This document shows positions 1-11,249 of a stretch of 64,000 bases of DNA, in pieces. The stretch spans positions 28,341,003 to 28,405,002 of the forward strand of contig JAFMSR010000002.1 in NCBI GenBank assembly GCA_022818135.1. Direction: 5' to 3'. The DNA is from Saxidomus purpurata (taxonomy: Eukaryota > Mollusca > Bivalvia > Venerida > Veneridae). Position 1 is the first letter of the stretch; every line of letters begins with the position of its first letter. A model generated the notes under the pieces. The model saw only the letters and a program-made list of their open reading frames with translations. It did not search any database and had not been told where the DNA came from. The position numbers and the translations under genes are program-made.

Positions 1-708
1 GTTTATTATTACCCTCCTGGGGCTCAAGTGTTTTTGTAATAGCCTTCCTTAAGTTTATATTTGTCTGAATGGCCTCTGACAGTACATCAGCTACGCTTCC
101 TTCCTGACTTGTTGTCGACTGGTACATTTCTATTCTGTTTGTTGTTGTTTTATTGCTTTTGATTGTCTCTTTGTTTCATTCATAAATTCTGTGCAAGTTC
201 GTGTAGCAGTTCTGTTCCGTTTAGCCTTATGTGTTGATTTTTTGTTGTTACCTTGCGTTTCTTTGGGGGCCATTCTGAAAAGTAGAACAACCTCAGCAAG
301 CATAAAAGTTATAATGATACTTTAAAGGGTAAACGGTAATCGTCTGCGGTGATCTGCTGGCATATGTAAGTAAATCGCTTTGTAAACAGATAATGCATTT
401 TAGTAATGAAACAGTTGATAAGTTTAGAAAGCCAGCATATATAAATATCTAGATCCGGCGGGAAAACGTAGACATAAGCGATGTTATTTCAAATGATATC
501 GACTTGTTTTCTACTGGTAATCTGATATATACTTGTGTCGGTGACTTTAATTATTTCAACGTCCGCAGACAGATAACGCAAAATAAGTTTTGAAGTTGCA
601 TATCTAGCATCAACAATACATATAATTTGCTACAGACAGACAAAAGATATTTGTCTATGGTAGTTCTTGACAAATTATTGAGAAAAAAAAATCAATTATG
701 TATTATGA
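1..708. other. No confident gene; short open frames on minus strand
   Basis: I see no supported gene. On the minus strand an ATG near 272 opens 47 codons rich in Lys, Gln and Asn and ends at a stop near 130. A second frame with an ATG at about 129 stays open to the window edge. The two could be the start of a gene or a retroelement ORF1 continuing to the left, but no family is recognisable, so neither is called. The rest, about 300-708, is AT-rich sequence with no structure I can support. Confidence 0.3.
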
Positions 709-710
709 TA

Positions 711-738
711 CGAGGAGTATTCAATATTTAGTGACGGG
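711..738 (+). repeat. mariner left terminal inverted repeat
   Basis: The 28-bp end starts CGAGGAGTATTCAATA directly after the TA duplication. It pairs with 2026-2053 with mismatches only at positions 17 and 24 of the repeat. Confidence 0.9.
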
Positions 739-903
739 CCTCATTTTTCTCTAAGTATATTTCGTGAATGACGTGCAAAGTTACATTATGATACGCTTCA
801 ACTCTTTATCTTTCCAACGGTGTATCATACATGTATCCCAATTCACACACGTTTTAAGAAATTTAGTGTTGAAAGTTGAATATTCGATCAACTGCGTATA
901 AAA

Positions 904-1986
904 ATGGCTGGAAAAGATTCAGTAAATAATGTTGAAATTCGAGCTTACATCAAAGCGCGTATGACATTTGGGTTAAGTGGTGCAGCCATTCATAAAGAAC
1001 TTTGTCGTATTTATGGACCATCTGTGGTTAGTGAAAGGACAGTTCAAAGATGGATTGTTAAGTTTAAAAGTGGAACGGAGTCACTAAACGATGCTAGTGG
1101 TAGGGGAAGAAAACAGACAGTGGTCACCAAAAACAACATTAAAAAAGTGCAAGAACTCATAAACAAAGAAGCTCGATATACAGTTTCTGAAATAGCTAAG
1201 TATACTGGCATTTCAACGGGAAGTACATTTACGATTCTAAAGAAGCACCTCAAAGTTAAGAAGATTGCAGCCAGATGGATACCACATTTATTGACTGAAA
1301 AGCAAAAGCAAGAGCAAGAGCGCGTAAAATGTGCCAAGAAATTATTGAAGATGTTTCCCAAATATAACGATCGTAAATTTTCTAACATTGTAACTGGAGA
1401 CGAAAGCTGGTTCCACTTTTTTGAGCCCACACGGAAGGTAAATAATAAGATATGGGCCACCAAACATACCCGTAGGCCCTGTATAGCTAAAAGAATGACT
1501 AGCACAAAGAAGGTTATGTATGCCATGTTCTTTGGTATACATGGTGTAGTGACACAAGTTCCTATTCCAAAAGGTCGTACCGTTACTGCAAAGTTTTACA
1601 AACGAATAGTGTTAAACAAAGTTGAAAAATATTATCGCAAACGTCCAAATACTGGTATGAGAGGTCTGTATCTACTCCATGACAACGCTACTCCACACAA
1701 GGCAGACATTGTTAAGACATTCTTGGAGAGCAAACGTGTAACTGTGCTTAATCACCCACCATACTCGCCAGATTTGGCACCCTGCGATTTCTTCCTGTTT
1801 CCAAGATTAAAGAAACACCTTCAGGGTCGCCGTTACAGCACCAGAAATGGACTTGGTTCAGCATTACATCAGTTGTGTAGGGGTATACCTCAAGAAGACT
1901 ATAAAAAAGCATTTCAAAATTGGATCAAACGTTTGAAACTCTGTATTTTATTCAAAGGAGATTACTTTGAAGGTTTAAAAAAATAA
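904..1986 (+). CDS. mariner transposase, DD34D catalytic triad
   Basis: The 360-residue transposase cuts and pastes its own element at TA sites in the nucleus. The N-terminal ~115 residues form the paired helix-turn-helix DNA-binding part. WIPHL at residues 125-129 is the mariner WVPHL linker motif, followed by TEKQ. The catalytic acidic residues are D166 in TGDESW, D260 in LLHDNA and D295 in YSPDLAPCD, with exactly 34 residues between the last two, which defines the mariner DD34D class. The C-terminal W...C...F.GDYFEG pattern is also typical. The frame is complete, begins at the ATG about 165 bp inside the left inverted repeat and ends about 40 bp before the right one. No stop, frameshift or missing catalytic residue is visible. 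It is a transposon gene, not a host gene. Confidence 0.95.
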   Translation: MAGKDSVNNVEIRAYIKARMTFGLSGAAIHKELCRIYGPSVVSERTVQRWIVKFKSGTESLNDASGRGRKQTVVTKNNIKKVQELINKEARYTVSEIAKYTGISTGSTFTILKKHLKVKKIAARWIPHLLTEKQKQEQERVKCAKKLLKMFPKYNDRKFSNIVTGDESWFHFFEPTRKVNNKIWATKHTRRPCIAKRMTSTKKVMYAMFFGIHGVVTQVPIPKGRTVTAKFYKRIVLNKVEKYYRKRPNTGMRGLYLLHDNATPHKADIVKTFLESKRVTVLNHPPYSPDLAPCDFFLFPRLKKHLQGRRYSTRNGLGSALHQLCRGIPQEDYKKAFQNWIKRLKLCILFKGDYFEGLKK

Positions 1987-2025
1987 AAATGGTAGTTGCT
2001 TTAAAAGTTTTCATTTTACTATAGC

Positions 2026-2053
2026 CCCGACACTAATTATTGAATACTCCTCG
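2026..2053 (-). repeat. mariner right terminal inverted repeat
   Basis: This is the reverse complement of 711-738 at 26 of 28 positions, ending ...ACTCCTCG before the TA at 2054-2055. Confidence 0.9.
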
Positions 2054-2182
2054 TATATAAATATAGCCAGCAGAAAAACAAATATTCGGTATAGAAGCCA
2101 AATTATAATTACTCACTGTATGAACACATATAATTTTTTTATTTTTTTAAATTTTTTTTTATTTTTTTATTTATTTTTATTA

Positions 2183-3240
2183 TGTGTATGAACAGTTGAA
2201 TATCAAACATATTCAATTACTGTATGAACATGTATAAAAACACGCTTTGATAGTCAAAAATGGTCCGAATCATAAATATAATTAGAAGTAAGCATCAACT
2301 GTATGAACATGTATGACACGCATGAACAGTTGAGTCGGGCTAAACATAAATTAACTGTTTGGACAAGTATATAAACATGCATTGACAGTCAAAGCCCAAA
2401 AATATAATTATCAACTGTATGAACATGTATGACACGCATGAACAGTTGAGTCGGGCTAAACATAAATTAACTGTTTGGACAAGTATATAAACATGCATTG
2501 ACAGTCAAAGCCCAATAATATAATTATCAACTGTATGAACATGTATGACACGCATGAACAGTTGAGTCGGGCTAAACATAAATTAACTGTTTGGACAAGT
2601 ATATAAACATGCATTGACAGTCAAAGCCCAATAATATAATTATCAACTGTATGAACATGTATGACACGCATGAACAGTTGAGTCGGGCTAAACATAAATT
2701 AACTGTTTGGACAAGTATATAAACATGCATTGACAGTCAAAGCCCAATAATATAATTATCAACTGTATGAACATGTATGACACGCATGAACAGTTGAGTC
2801 GGGCTAAACATAAATTAACTGTTTGGACAAGTATATAAACATGCATTGACAGTCAAAGCCCAATAATATAATTATCAACTGTATGAACATGTATGACACG
2901 CATGAACAGTTGAGTCGGGCTAAACATAAATTAACTGTTTGGACAAGTATATAAACATGCATTGACAGTCAAAGCCCAATAATATAATTATCAACTGTAT
3001 GAACATGTATGACACGCATGAACAGTTGAAATGGCAAAATATAAATGAACTGTATGGACATGTATAACATGCATTCACAGTCAAAGCCAATTTGCATAGT
3101 ATTATACCAACTGTATGAACATGAATGACACATGCAGGAACAGATGGAATTGACCAATAAATGAATGGCTAGATATTCTTGTATACAGTGCATGATGGCG
3201 TATACATTTTATAAAACTGTATGGAACATATGATCGGTTC
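2183..3240. repeat. 116-bp tandem satellite array
   Basis: A 116-bp unit starts at 2295, 2411, 2527, 2643, 2759, 2875 and 2991. The middle copies are practically identical, and the flanking copies (about 2183-2294 and 3107-3240) are diverged, as expected for unequal exchange homogenising the centre. Each unit has two related halves of about 58 bp: one with CTGTATGAACATGTATGACA and one with CTGTTTGGACAAGTATATAA. The unit is therefore an old dimer that now amplifies as one. An AT-only stretch lies just upstream at about 2130-2182. No coding content. Confidence 0.92.
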
Positions 3241-4090
3241 TATTGAAGTGCTAAATATTATCAAATTTATTGTAAGTCCGCCGTCATCTTTTATTAATAA
3301 AAAAGTTTCATCATGTGACGTGTCAGACAAATGATACCCTAGACACATGTATATTCTGTAGACAAGCAGTTCTCTCGCTGTCCGTATGATGAATACATAA
3401 ATAATGTAAAAGTCTAGGCTGCATGTCTGTCACAGCTAAAATATGATAAATGATTACTCACATTGTGAAATTTCCAAATGCCGATCAATCTGTTTGTAAG
3501 TATTACAAATTAATTTTGTGCAAGTCTATGAAAAGTAAATTCAGTAAAAAATGAATGTCATAATCGGTAGATGCTGAAGTTTAGATTAATATTTTCCATT
3601 TCTTTCCTCTCTAGATAACATGTTTGTGTATAAAGCTTTAACATATTTCCATTTCTAAAATTTTGTTCCGCAAAAATAATTGCTCCTGAAATAGTAGAAC
3701 AAGGCAAGTAGCTTATTGATATGAACTCCATCCATTGCTACAAATACTGAAAGGAAAGGAATGATAAAATTATTGCCGCTATGAATAAATATTCACGGAA
3801 TTCTGGACTTCAGCAGCTAAAATTCTATTTCCTTCGTTCACATTCTCATTGAAACTAGTATAATTGTCTAGTCGCGGAAGAAATTCTGAATTCGTAACGA
3901 TTTCTGCTCGTTATAAAATGTAAACGATACAAATTACAAATCCAAATCCAATGTTCCGGGTACGTCTTTTCTCTGAGTAGGCGCTTTCTTTAATTAACTC
4001 AAAACCACGCGAACCTTTGAAGTCACGCTGACTTCAAGTTAATTGAGCCTTTCGATTGGTCGAGATCTGAGATGCTGCGCGCTTGCTTTC
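3241..4090. other. Unannotated, no feature seen
   Basis: AT-rich sequence with only short chance open frames. I see no inverted repeats, RNA motifs or protein similarity. Confidence 0.5.
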
Positions 4091-4091
4091 A

Positions 4092-5760
4092 TGGGAGCAA
4101 AGAAAATGCAAGGTGTATTTATAAGGTCCAAGGCAAAATGGGTATCAGAAGTGGAAAAACCATTACGTTATATTTGTGATTTAGAAAATAGAATCTATGT
4201 ATCAAAATTAGTTAATTCTTAACATTCAAGGTCAGGATTTTTTTTAACAAATCAGAAAGACATTCTGAATGAAGAAATGAACCACTATTTAGAATTATAT
4301 ACATTCAGACAGACAGAGAACATAGAAATTGAAAATATTTTACAGTAGAATGGAATACCAAGACTTAATGATGAGTTAAAAAGTTATTAGAAGGTCATTT
4401 GAGTTACGGTGAGATGAACCTAAATGATATTGCGAAAGCAAATTATAATTAAAAAATATAAGAAATAAAAAGGTTATTTACACAGTCGTCAAGAAGAATG
4501 ATCGTACCCATTGGAAAGAATGTTGTTATTAAAACCTTGGCATTACCAAAAATAAATTATCTTATAATGAGTTTCCCTAATCCCAGTTTGGACATTATCA
4601 AACATATACAAAACCTTCTCTTTAAATTTCTGTGGAATTCTGGTCCAGACAAAGTTAGGAGAACAGTCATAGACGCAGCCTTATGAATATGGAGGCGTCA
4701 GAATGGTTAACCTTGAAACATTCATGTCAGCACTTAAAGTTACTTGGTCAAGAAGATATCTAAGTTATAATACAATATATCTCACATTTATCAAGTCAAC
4801 ATACCCATTTCTTTAGGATTTTACTAACTTTGGATGTGATTTTATAAAAAATTAATTGTACACTGTAAAGAACATGTTTTAGAATAATGTGTTCCAATGA
4901 TATATAAATCTGAGCACACACCATTCAAAATCATGGAATGAATTCTGTTCCTTACCAGTTTGGCTCAATAATATGTTTACAATAGGGGGATCTAGTTATA
5001 ATTCCCCCAGGTTCTTAAGTAAAGGAGTGACACCAGTAAATGATTTTTTGGATAACAATGGTAATTTGCTCTCTTTTAACAATTTTTCCAATTTGTATTG
5101 TATACAAACAAGCTTTTTACAATATCAAAGCATCATTGAGTCAATAACAGTGTTTTTAAATAAGTTAAGATTCCAGCATTATGCCATAAAGGGTAAAAAA
5201 CCCTCTTCAGCCACTGACAGTGAGAGTTATTTATAGCAAAAGAAAAGGCTGTAGATGTGTTTATGACTATATGTTAAAACAAAATGTTTTCCCTGCATCT
5301 AATGGGAAATTGAGGGACATGTTAAATCTAAATAATAATTTCAATTGGTTATAAACATACAAATTCCTTTTTGTTATAACAAAAGATTCAAAATTACAAT
5401 GGTTTCAGTTTAAAATAAATCACAGAATAATAAGAACGAACTATCTGTTGAAAAAACGGGGATAAAGAATGATAAAAGATGTTTCTTTTTGCCACTCACA
5501 CACAGAAACCATTAGACGTTTGTTTTTATTGTCAAATTCAAAATTAATTTTGGAGGGATGTTAAAAGATGTATACATACAAAATGTACAAATGTTGACAC
5601 AAGTTGGTCATTGATAGACGTTATATTAGGTAATAGCAATTTTAAGATAGCAACTATAAATATAATTCTGATTGCTAAATATAGCATATATCTGTGTAAA
5701 ATGAGAAATACCATTCCAAATTTGCAACTGTTTATCAATCTAGCTAGGTCTCTTTTAAAT
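4092..5760 (+). pseudogene. Degenerate LINE (L1/Tx1-like) ORF2, reverse-transcriptase core deleted
   Basis: Broken plus-strand frames resemble L1/Tx1-type ORF2. At 4092-4200 the linker reads like the family's R+SKA+W...E(K)P..Y.CDLE.R stretch. From about 4470 the frames resume directly in the C-terminal region: GKNVVIKTLALPKINYLIMS, then LWNSGPDK (4498-4686), EYGGVRMVNLET in a shifted frame (4680-4720), PVWLNN...FLSKGVTPVNDFLDNNG (4955-5070), FQFKINHRIIRTNYLL (about 5400-5450) and a C-x2-C zinc-finger-like end at about 5480. Frameshifts and stops run throughout. The segment that should hold the catalytic YxDD motifs is absent between about 4440 and 4498, so the copy is internally deleted as well as decayed. 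Confidence 0.75.
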
Positions 5761-6535
5761 CAGAATTGTACATAGCACAGAAGCTTCAGAATAGGGACAG
5801 GCTTGATAAAACATGAAATGACTATATGTCATTGGTTGATAGTGATGCTTGGATGTATCAGCATGTCTGGGGGTTTTCAAGTGGCTGCACTGTCTCATTG
5901 TTTTCTTTCTAATTTTGTTTGAGAAAATATACGTTAGACTGAGCATATCTCTTACAGGATTTGTACCTTTTTATCATTATATTTGTTCTCTCTGTTTTAG
6001 TTTAAATAAGTTATATTCATAAGGAGGTCAAAGAAAACTTAACTCGTATATAATGTATGAACATGCTGAACAGAGTTGTCTCCCATGCACATATGTTACA
6101 ACTTACTTCCTATATACTATGAAGTACTAAACCTTGCATTTTGTTCAATTTCTGCAAGGAAAATTCACTAAGATTACTAAAATGAAGTACAGATGAACAT
6201 ATTCTCAAATAATTATTCCCTACTTGTAAATGTAACCATGCCTTTTCGTTGCTTTTGTTTTCCGTCGGTAAGGTATTATTAATACGCGATTAATTATATG
6301 TTCTGATAAGCTAGTAGGATATGTGTTTAAAAAAGAAAAATTAATGTGGCTTATTTATGTTCTGTACATGACATACATTATGTTGATCTCTTTTCTCCTC
6401 TTACATCGTTAGTCGAGTTTTCAATTGCTATAGTATTTATTTTCAATGCTTTACTTCATTTCTTTATAATTACACATTAAAGAAAAATGTTAATACCTAT
6501 ATACATAAAATAAATGGGGTGACCCTGAGTTAAGG
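5761..6535. other. Unannotated, possibly LINE 3' tail
   Basis: No coding potential. The first part may be the 3' untranslated tail of the LINE remnant ending near 5760, but I see no poly(A) or target duplication to mark its end. Confidence 0.3.
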
Positions 6536-6760
6536 GGCCTGAAAAGAAAGAAAAAGCAGTTTCATGATGTTGGAAACAAGGATATGCACCAATGTTTTGG
6601 AAGCAATACAGGTAAGAGAAATTGGCCTTTAGTTACTGGGCGTAGATTTAGGACCTTCCCATATACAGGGGCGACGACTGCATATCTCCAGTCTTGAGGC
6701 CTCTGCAGGGTAAACATCTGCGGGAAAACATATACATATCCTATTTGAGACAAATTAAGA
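6536..6760 (-). pseudogene. Non-LTR retrotransposon reverse-transcriptase fragment
   Basis: Read on the minus strand, 6760-6640 gives RPQDWRYAVVAPVYGK followed by a decayed N-RPV. After a frame change it gives SKTLVHILVSNIMKLL. This matches the conserved P..W..A.V.PI+KKG...NYRP.SLT...K..E.I....I..+L block at the start of LINE reverse-transcriptase domains. Only about 70 codons remain and the frame shifts inside them, so this is a dead fragment. The clade cannot be told from so little. Confidence 0.6.
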
Positions 6761-7870
6761 AGGTGCAATTCACTAGTCGCATTGAAGCTGCGAATAATGA
6801 AGAACCTCGAATGAAGAATCTCTAAAAGTTATAAAATACTAAATAACCAAGGACCAGTTTATCCACATCACTTAGTTACAACAAAAAAAGTAAGAGATAA
6901 CGTTTTTAACTAATCATCCTGATGTATTCACTTATTTGATATGTGTTTTAGGACAGTCAAAACTGAGAATTTTAATTAAACGTCTAAACATCCGTAAACT
7001 TTACATGGAATATCGCCTTGATGCTCTTCCTTGGGAAACCCACTCTTAAAATAATCTTCCATATGACATTTGTATCATTCGATGATTTTGAAAGTCATGT
7101 AACGGAAGTGTCTACCTAATGTCTTCAAAAATTCACGACATGATAGCTTTCGTGCATTGATAGCTAAAGATAAGGTGGCAGATATTGAAGGGCTCAATAA
7201 TTAAATAAAGATGGAAAAAAGCAGGTGATGCGTTCGAAGTTTCGTTTAGTATATACTTATAGTTTTATGTTTGTGTGTATCTGTTTGATGTTTTTATTAC
7301 TGTAGGCATGAGTCCTTGACCTTTGGAATGGTGCAATAAAATATTGGATCAGTTATGATTGTACTGCTCTGACGGTCTGATGATGTAATTTCAGCACTTA
7401 TGTATCCACTCCAGCGTTAGAAGTAGACGCCATTTTTGAAAACCATGCTAATTTATTTTGTTAGTTGATATTTTATTGTTCCGTGGCGTGATTTGTTTTG
7501 GAAACGAAATTCATTAATGAATCTTCGGAGTTACCTAGTGATACACCTTCAGTGACCCAAAGTTTATAATGTAAAAGATCACTGCGTATGATGGTCCGTA
7601 GCTATGGGCACGGGCCTTGTTTTATTAGCCTAAGGCTACATTTTTTAGTATCAGTTACTGTACCAGCAGGATTATGTTAAATATAAACATGATTTATAAC
7701 CATGCAGAAGTGTACTCGTGTGTAAGTAAATGATTTGGAGAAGAGTCAATATCACCAAACTTTCCATATAATTGAATGACCTCAATAGAATAGATTCCTC
7801 TGAATGACATTCAGGGAAAGAACATGCAACAGTGTGTACTGTTGTTTAAGTTAAACATTTTATATCCTAT
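6761..7870. other. Unannotated, no feature seen
   Basis: AT-rich, no open frame of note, no repeat structure seen. Confidence 0.45.
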
Positions 7871-7873
7871 TCC

Positions 7874-8440
7874 CTAAACTGATTACGTACATTTAATATA
7901 TTGTTATGTAATTAACTAGTTTATGCTGCAAACCTTACAACTGGTTACGTACATTTAATAGATCGTTATGTAGTTAACTAGTTTGTGCTGTAAACCTTAC
8001 AAGTGGTTACGTACATTTAATAGACCGTTATGTAGTTAACTAGTTTGTGCTGTAAACCTAACAAGTGGTTACGTACACTTAATAGATCGTTATGTTGTTA
8101 ACTAGTTTGTGCTGTAAACCTAACAAGTGGTTACGTACATTAATAGATCGTTATGTAGTTAACTAGTTTGTGCTGTAAACCTAACAAGTGGTTACGTACA
8201 CTTAATAGATCGTTATGTAGTTAACTAGTTTGTGCTGTAAACCTAACAAGTGGTTACGTACATTTAATAGATCGTTATGTAGTTAACTAGTTTGTGCTGT
8301 AAACCTAACAAGTGGTTACGTACACTTAATAGATCGTTATGTAGTTAACTAGTTTGTGCTGTAAACCTTACAAGTGGCTACGTACATTTAATAGATCGTT
8401 ATGTGGATAAAAACTAATTTATTCTGTGCATTTACCAGTT
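7874..8440. repeat. 62-bp minisatellite, nine copies
   Basis: The anchor TACGTAC recurs at 7884, 7946, 8008, 8070, 8132, 8193, 8255, 8317 and 8379, giving a 62-bp period with one 61-bp step. Each unit carries GTTAACTAGTTTGTGCTGTA. From the fourth copy on, units with CACTTAATAG alternate with CAT(T)TAATAG, so the array appears to have grown in two-unit (124-bp) steps. The first and last units are diverged. Confidence 0.93.
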
Positions 8441-8900
8441 TGTGCTGTTCCCTCTATAAGTCGTTATGTGGTTAAAAGAATCTAGAAATGCAGAGATCAT
8501 TTGTAGGGAAAATTGTTTATATACAATTAGAGTTTGATCTGTGAGACTTTAAACGGCAATTGTGAACAGTCAATTACGAGAAACATTACTAGTATACTAA
8601 GGAAGCAAAAGAAATCTACTATATCTGGCCGTTGGTTGTCTATACATCAGCTAGGTTTATTATTGCAATTCTTGCTTTTATTAAATATACACATTTTAAA
8701 TCTTACAAGTAAATCTGAAAACATATCAAAAGTCTAGAAAAATCTAAATAGGGGAACATTGTGAAAAAAGACATAAAGCGAGCCACTGTCCAACTGTTTA
8801 ATTTACAATAGTTCAGCGAAAAAAAAAAGACACATATGTTTAAAATAATTAACAATTAATTCATACAAAGTCAAAATGTGTACCTAAAGTCTATTGCACA
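8441..8900. other. Unannotated, no feature seen
   Basis: AT-rich; an open frame at 8534-8737 has no recognisable domain and biased Leu/Ile content typical of AT-rich noncoding DNA. Confidence 0.4.
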
Positions 8901-9388
8901 CTAGCAAGGAACAAAATCAAGGCGTACACATATGTTTAAATTACAATACAAGTCATACAATTCATTGAAATCTCTACCTGAAAGGTCATGGAAATTTAAA
9001 TTATTTGTGACGTCATTTACGTAAAGTAAAAATAGTATCGGCGATAATGATTTGACTTGCTTTATACGTAGAGCACCCTCGAACAAATCAGGAAAGGATG
9101 TGAGCTTTTGATACAAGAAGACACATTGCTGAATATGGAATTCAGCATTTTCAGTATATTGTTACTTACACCAAAATGCCGGAGTTTGTACGAGAGAGCG
9201 TCTCTATTTACGGTGTCAAAGGCTTTTGCGAAGTCCATAAAATAAATGTATAGATATACTTTACTTGAAATCATTTTCTTTATCATACTGTGTAAAATGA
9301 AGGCACAGTCAGCAGTACTTTTGTCTAGGTTATTTTCCAGGGTTGCCCCACCCTTAGTTTCTGGTGTAAACACCTTTCCTAGAAACAC
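8901..9388 (-). pseudogene. Non-LTR retrotransposon reverse-transcriptase fragment
   Basis: Two overlapping minus-strand frames hold central reverse-transcriptase motifs. The upstream one (9388-9062) has DFAKAFDTVNRDAL, the conserved catalytic-strand D..KAFD.V.R, followed by KLRHFGVSNN. After a frame change near 9080-9060 the second frame (9116-8901) has SLSPILFLLYVNDV, the L.SP.LF.LY.ND block that precedes the YxDD motif. The YxDD region is missing and the fragment ends near 8901. The motif spelling fits LINEs common in invertebrates. The frame change and truncation make it a pseudogene. Confidence 0.75.
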
Positions 9389-9455
9389 AGGAGGAAACTT
9401 AATAGGGGTCCCAACTCTAGCTAATCACCTATAGCCGGGAGTCTGTTCATGGGCA

Positions 9456-9731
9456 TCAGGGCATGTACACACGCCGACGGGCCTTGAATACAACATGTCT
9501 AGGAGCAGACCTATTCAGAGTCCCTTGCAGTTCAGACAGAGGCCGCGAGGTGCACAGTTTTCGTGTGTCGTCACGAAGGTGAACAGCAATGGGCTGATCC
9601 ATTGACAGACGAGACTTAAACAATTCGACTCCCTTTTCGCTAAAGGTTACTGAAAGCAAAGGGTGACAAGCACATTCACTTCGTTCAGCGTTCCACACAA
9701 GAGGCATCACATGGACGTAATGGACACCCAT
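9456..9731 (-). CDS. Unrecognised 91-codon open frame in a GC-rich patch
   Basis: An open minus-strand frame of 91 codons sits in a patch with visibly higher GC than its surroundings. It has a mixed, protein-like composition with Cys, Arg, His and Glu, unlike the Leu/Ile-rich chance frames nearby. No known domain is recognisable. It lies just upstream, in minus-strand order, of the reverse-transcriptase fragment ending at 9388, so it could be part of the same retroelement, a captured exon or a processed fragment. Start and reality are unsure. Confidence 0.25.
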   Translation of the reverse strand: MGVHYVHVMPLVWNAERSECACHPLLSVTFSEKGVELFKSRLSMDQPIAVHLRDDTRKLCTSRPLSELQGTLNRSAPRHVVFKARRRVYMP

Positions 9732-11249
9732 AGATTGTAAATAAAAATTTTTGTATTCGATGTCACTTTTGTCTGCTGTTGAAACATATCATTAGTGCAC
9801 TTTATTAAGTGGATACCGTATTTGAATGTATTGATGTTATTAAAATGGAATAATTAATTGCTCTACATATCAAGGTGTGCATCTCGATTTTATACAAATG
9901 TATGCATTGTAATATAATGAATTTTCGATATGACGTAAAATATTAACAATGGTTGCATTAAACGCATTGAATAAATCCATGGTTGATTATTTCAATTTTC
10001 TCGATCCAATGTGCAAGAATTAAACCGTTTAAAACTAAAAAAACTCAAAACCAATAGTTTAAATGAACCAAAGTATGGCATTTATTTATTTTGTAATGAA
10101 CTAATTTATTTCAACAATTGGAGATCAATTTTTCAAGGAGAGACGTGCCTTCTCTCCTTTGCTAAATAAAACATCTTTCAGATAAAACAAACTGAACCTT
10201 CATACTGAGGGTGTGCTTCAGTATACTGTTTTTTTAACGTACGTTTTCACTTTTACATAATTTATAATTTGTTGACTTTTTCAGACCGAAAATGTACCCA
10301 AGACTACCTCCCACAGAGGGAGTAATGGCACACAAATAAAAAATTAAGTTATTGTTGACATTCGTAAGGAGAGAAGAACACTAGTTTCTGAAATCGTCAT
10401 ACAGACAAGGCTCACGTAGTTTTCGTAACGTTCTTAGACATTTACACTGAAACTGTAGGCCGCGTGAATCGTAAACAAGTATTCTACGGGAGAATGACCA
10501 AAATTTGAAATTTGTAGATAACTCGTTTATCTGCTGTGTGTAAATTTATGATGGATCTAACAGAAGCTTGGCTTGTATTTGGTAAGAAATGTGTTGTCTT
10601 GTTGCATCCTTTCTGCTTTAGTTTCAGATCAGATATATTTTTTTGAGAATGTTATAGGAAACAAACTATGCCTTTAATACCAGCAAAATTGAAATATATG
10701 TTTTATAGACAGTGAAATAAAAATACCACGGGGAAAAATTGCAAATTGTACGTGCATATGTAGATATGAAGGAATAATACACTTGAATCAAAGGATAGGA
10801 GAATGTTTCAATGTAATAAGAAAGACTTCCAGAGAAATAATTAAACTTAAAGTTAAATGCGAGTTTCCTATCGCTGTTATTGATTTCTATAGAATGGCAA
10901 AGGTGAACACTTAAATGTCTTAGTTCTAAACGGTTATTTTTTAAGCGTCATTAAAACCATTTTACAAAGTGCACCAACAAATTTAAGATGATTTTTCTTA
11001 TGAAAATGTATGTTTTTCCGTTTTATTATTTTTTGTATGTTTTATATATTAAAATTATTTCTTGATAGTAAGACATGTATTCATTGTGTCAAATGATTAT
11101 TTGAAACAAAAGATCCATTTTTTAAAAATAAAAAATTAGAATTCTTTATATCTGAAAAAGATATTTTTGATATCAAGAAATAAAGGATATTATGGGGTAA
11201 GGACCACGTTTTGAAACAGGGTACCTTTTTTTTTTCACGTTTACACTCT
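9732..11249. other. Unannotated, no feature seen
   Basis: Strongly AT-rich, no open frames of interest and no repeats noticed. Confidence 0.45.

Larger units (their letters stand above)
711..2053 (+). mobile_element. mariner (DD34D) DNA transposon, apparently intact
   Basis: The element is 1,343 bp, bounded by 28-bp terminal inverted repeats that match at 26 of 28 positions. The TA dinucleotide at 709-710 and again at 2054-2055 is the target duplication expected for Tc1/mariner. It contains one uninterrupted transposase frame (904-1986). Length, inverted repeats, TA duplication and single intronless ORF all fit a full-length mariner. The few mismatches between the ends and the lack of frame damage suggest recent insertion and possible activity; activity itself is inference. 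Confidence 0.93.

Noticed and set aside
1044..1557. Minus-strand open frames inside the transposase
   Set aside because: Shadows of the mariner coding frame; no recognisable domain.
2969..3193. Minus-strand open frame with Cys and His
   Set aside because: Lies in the 116-bp satellite and its diverged copies; repeat-derived.
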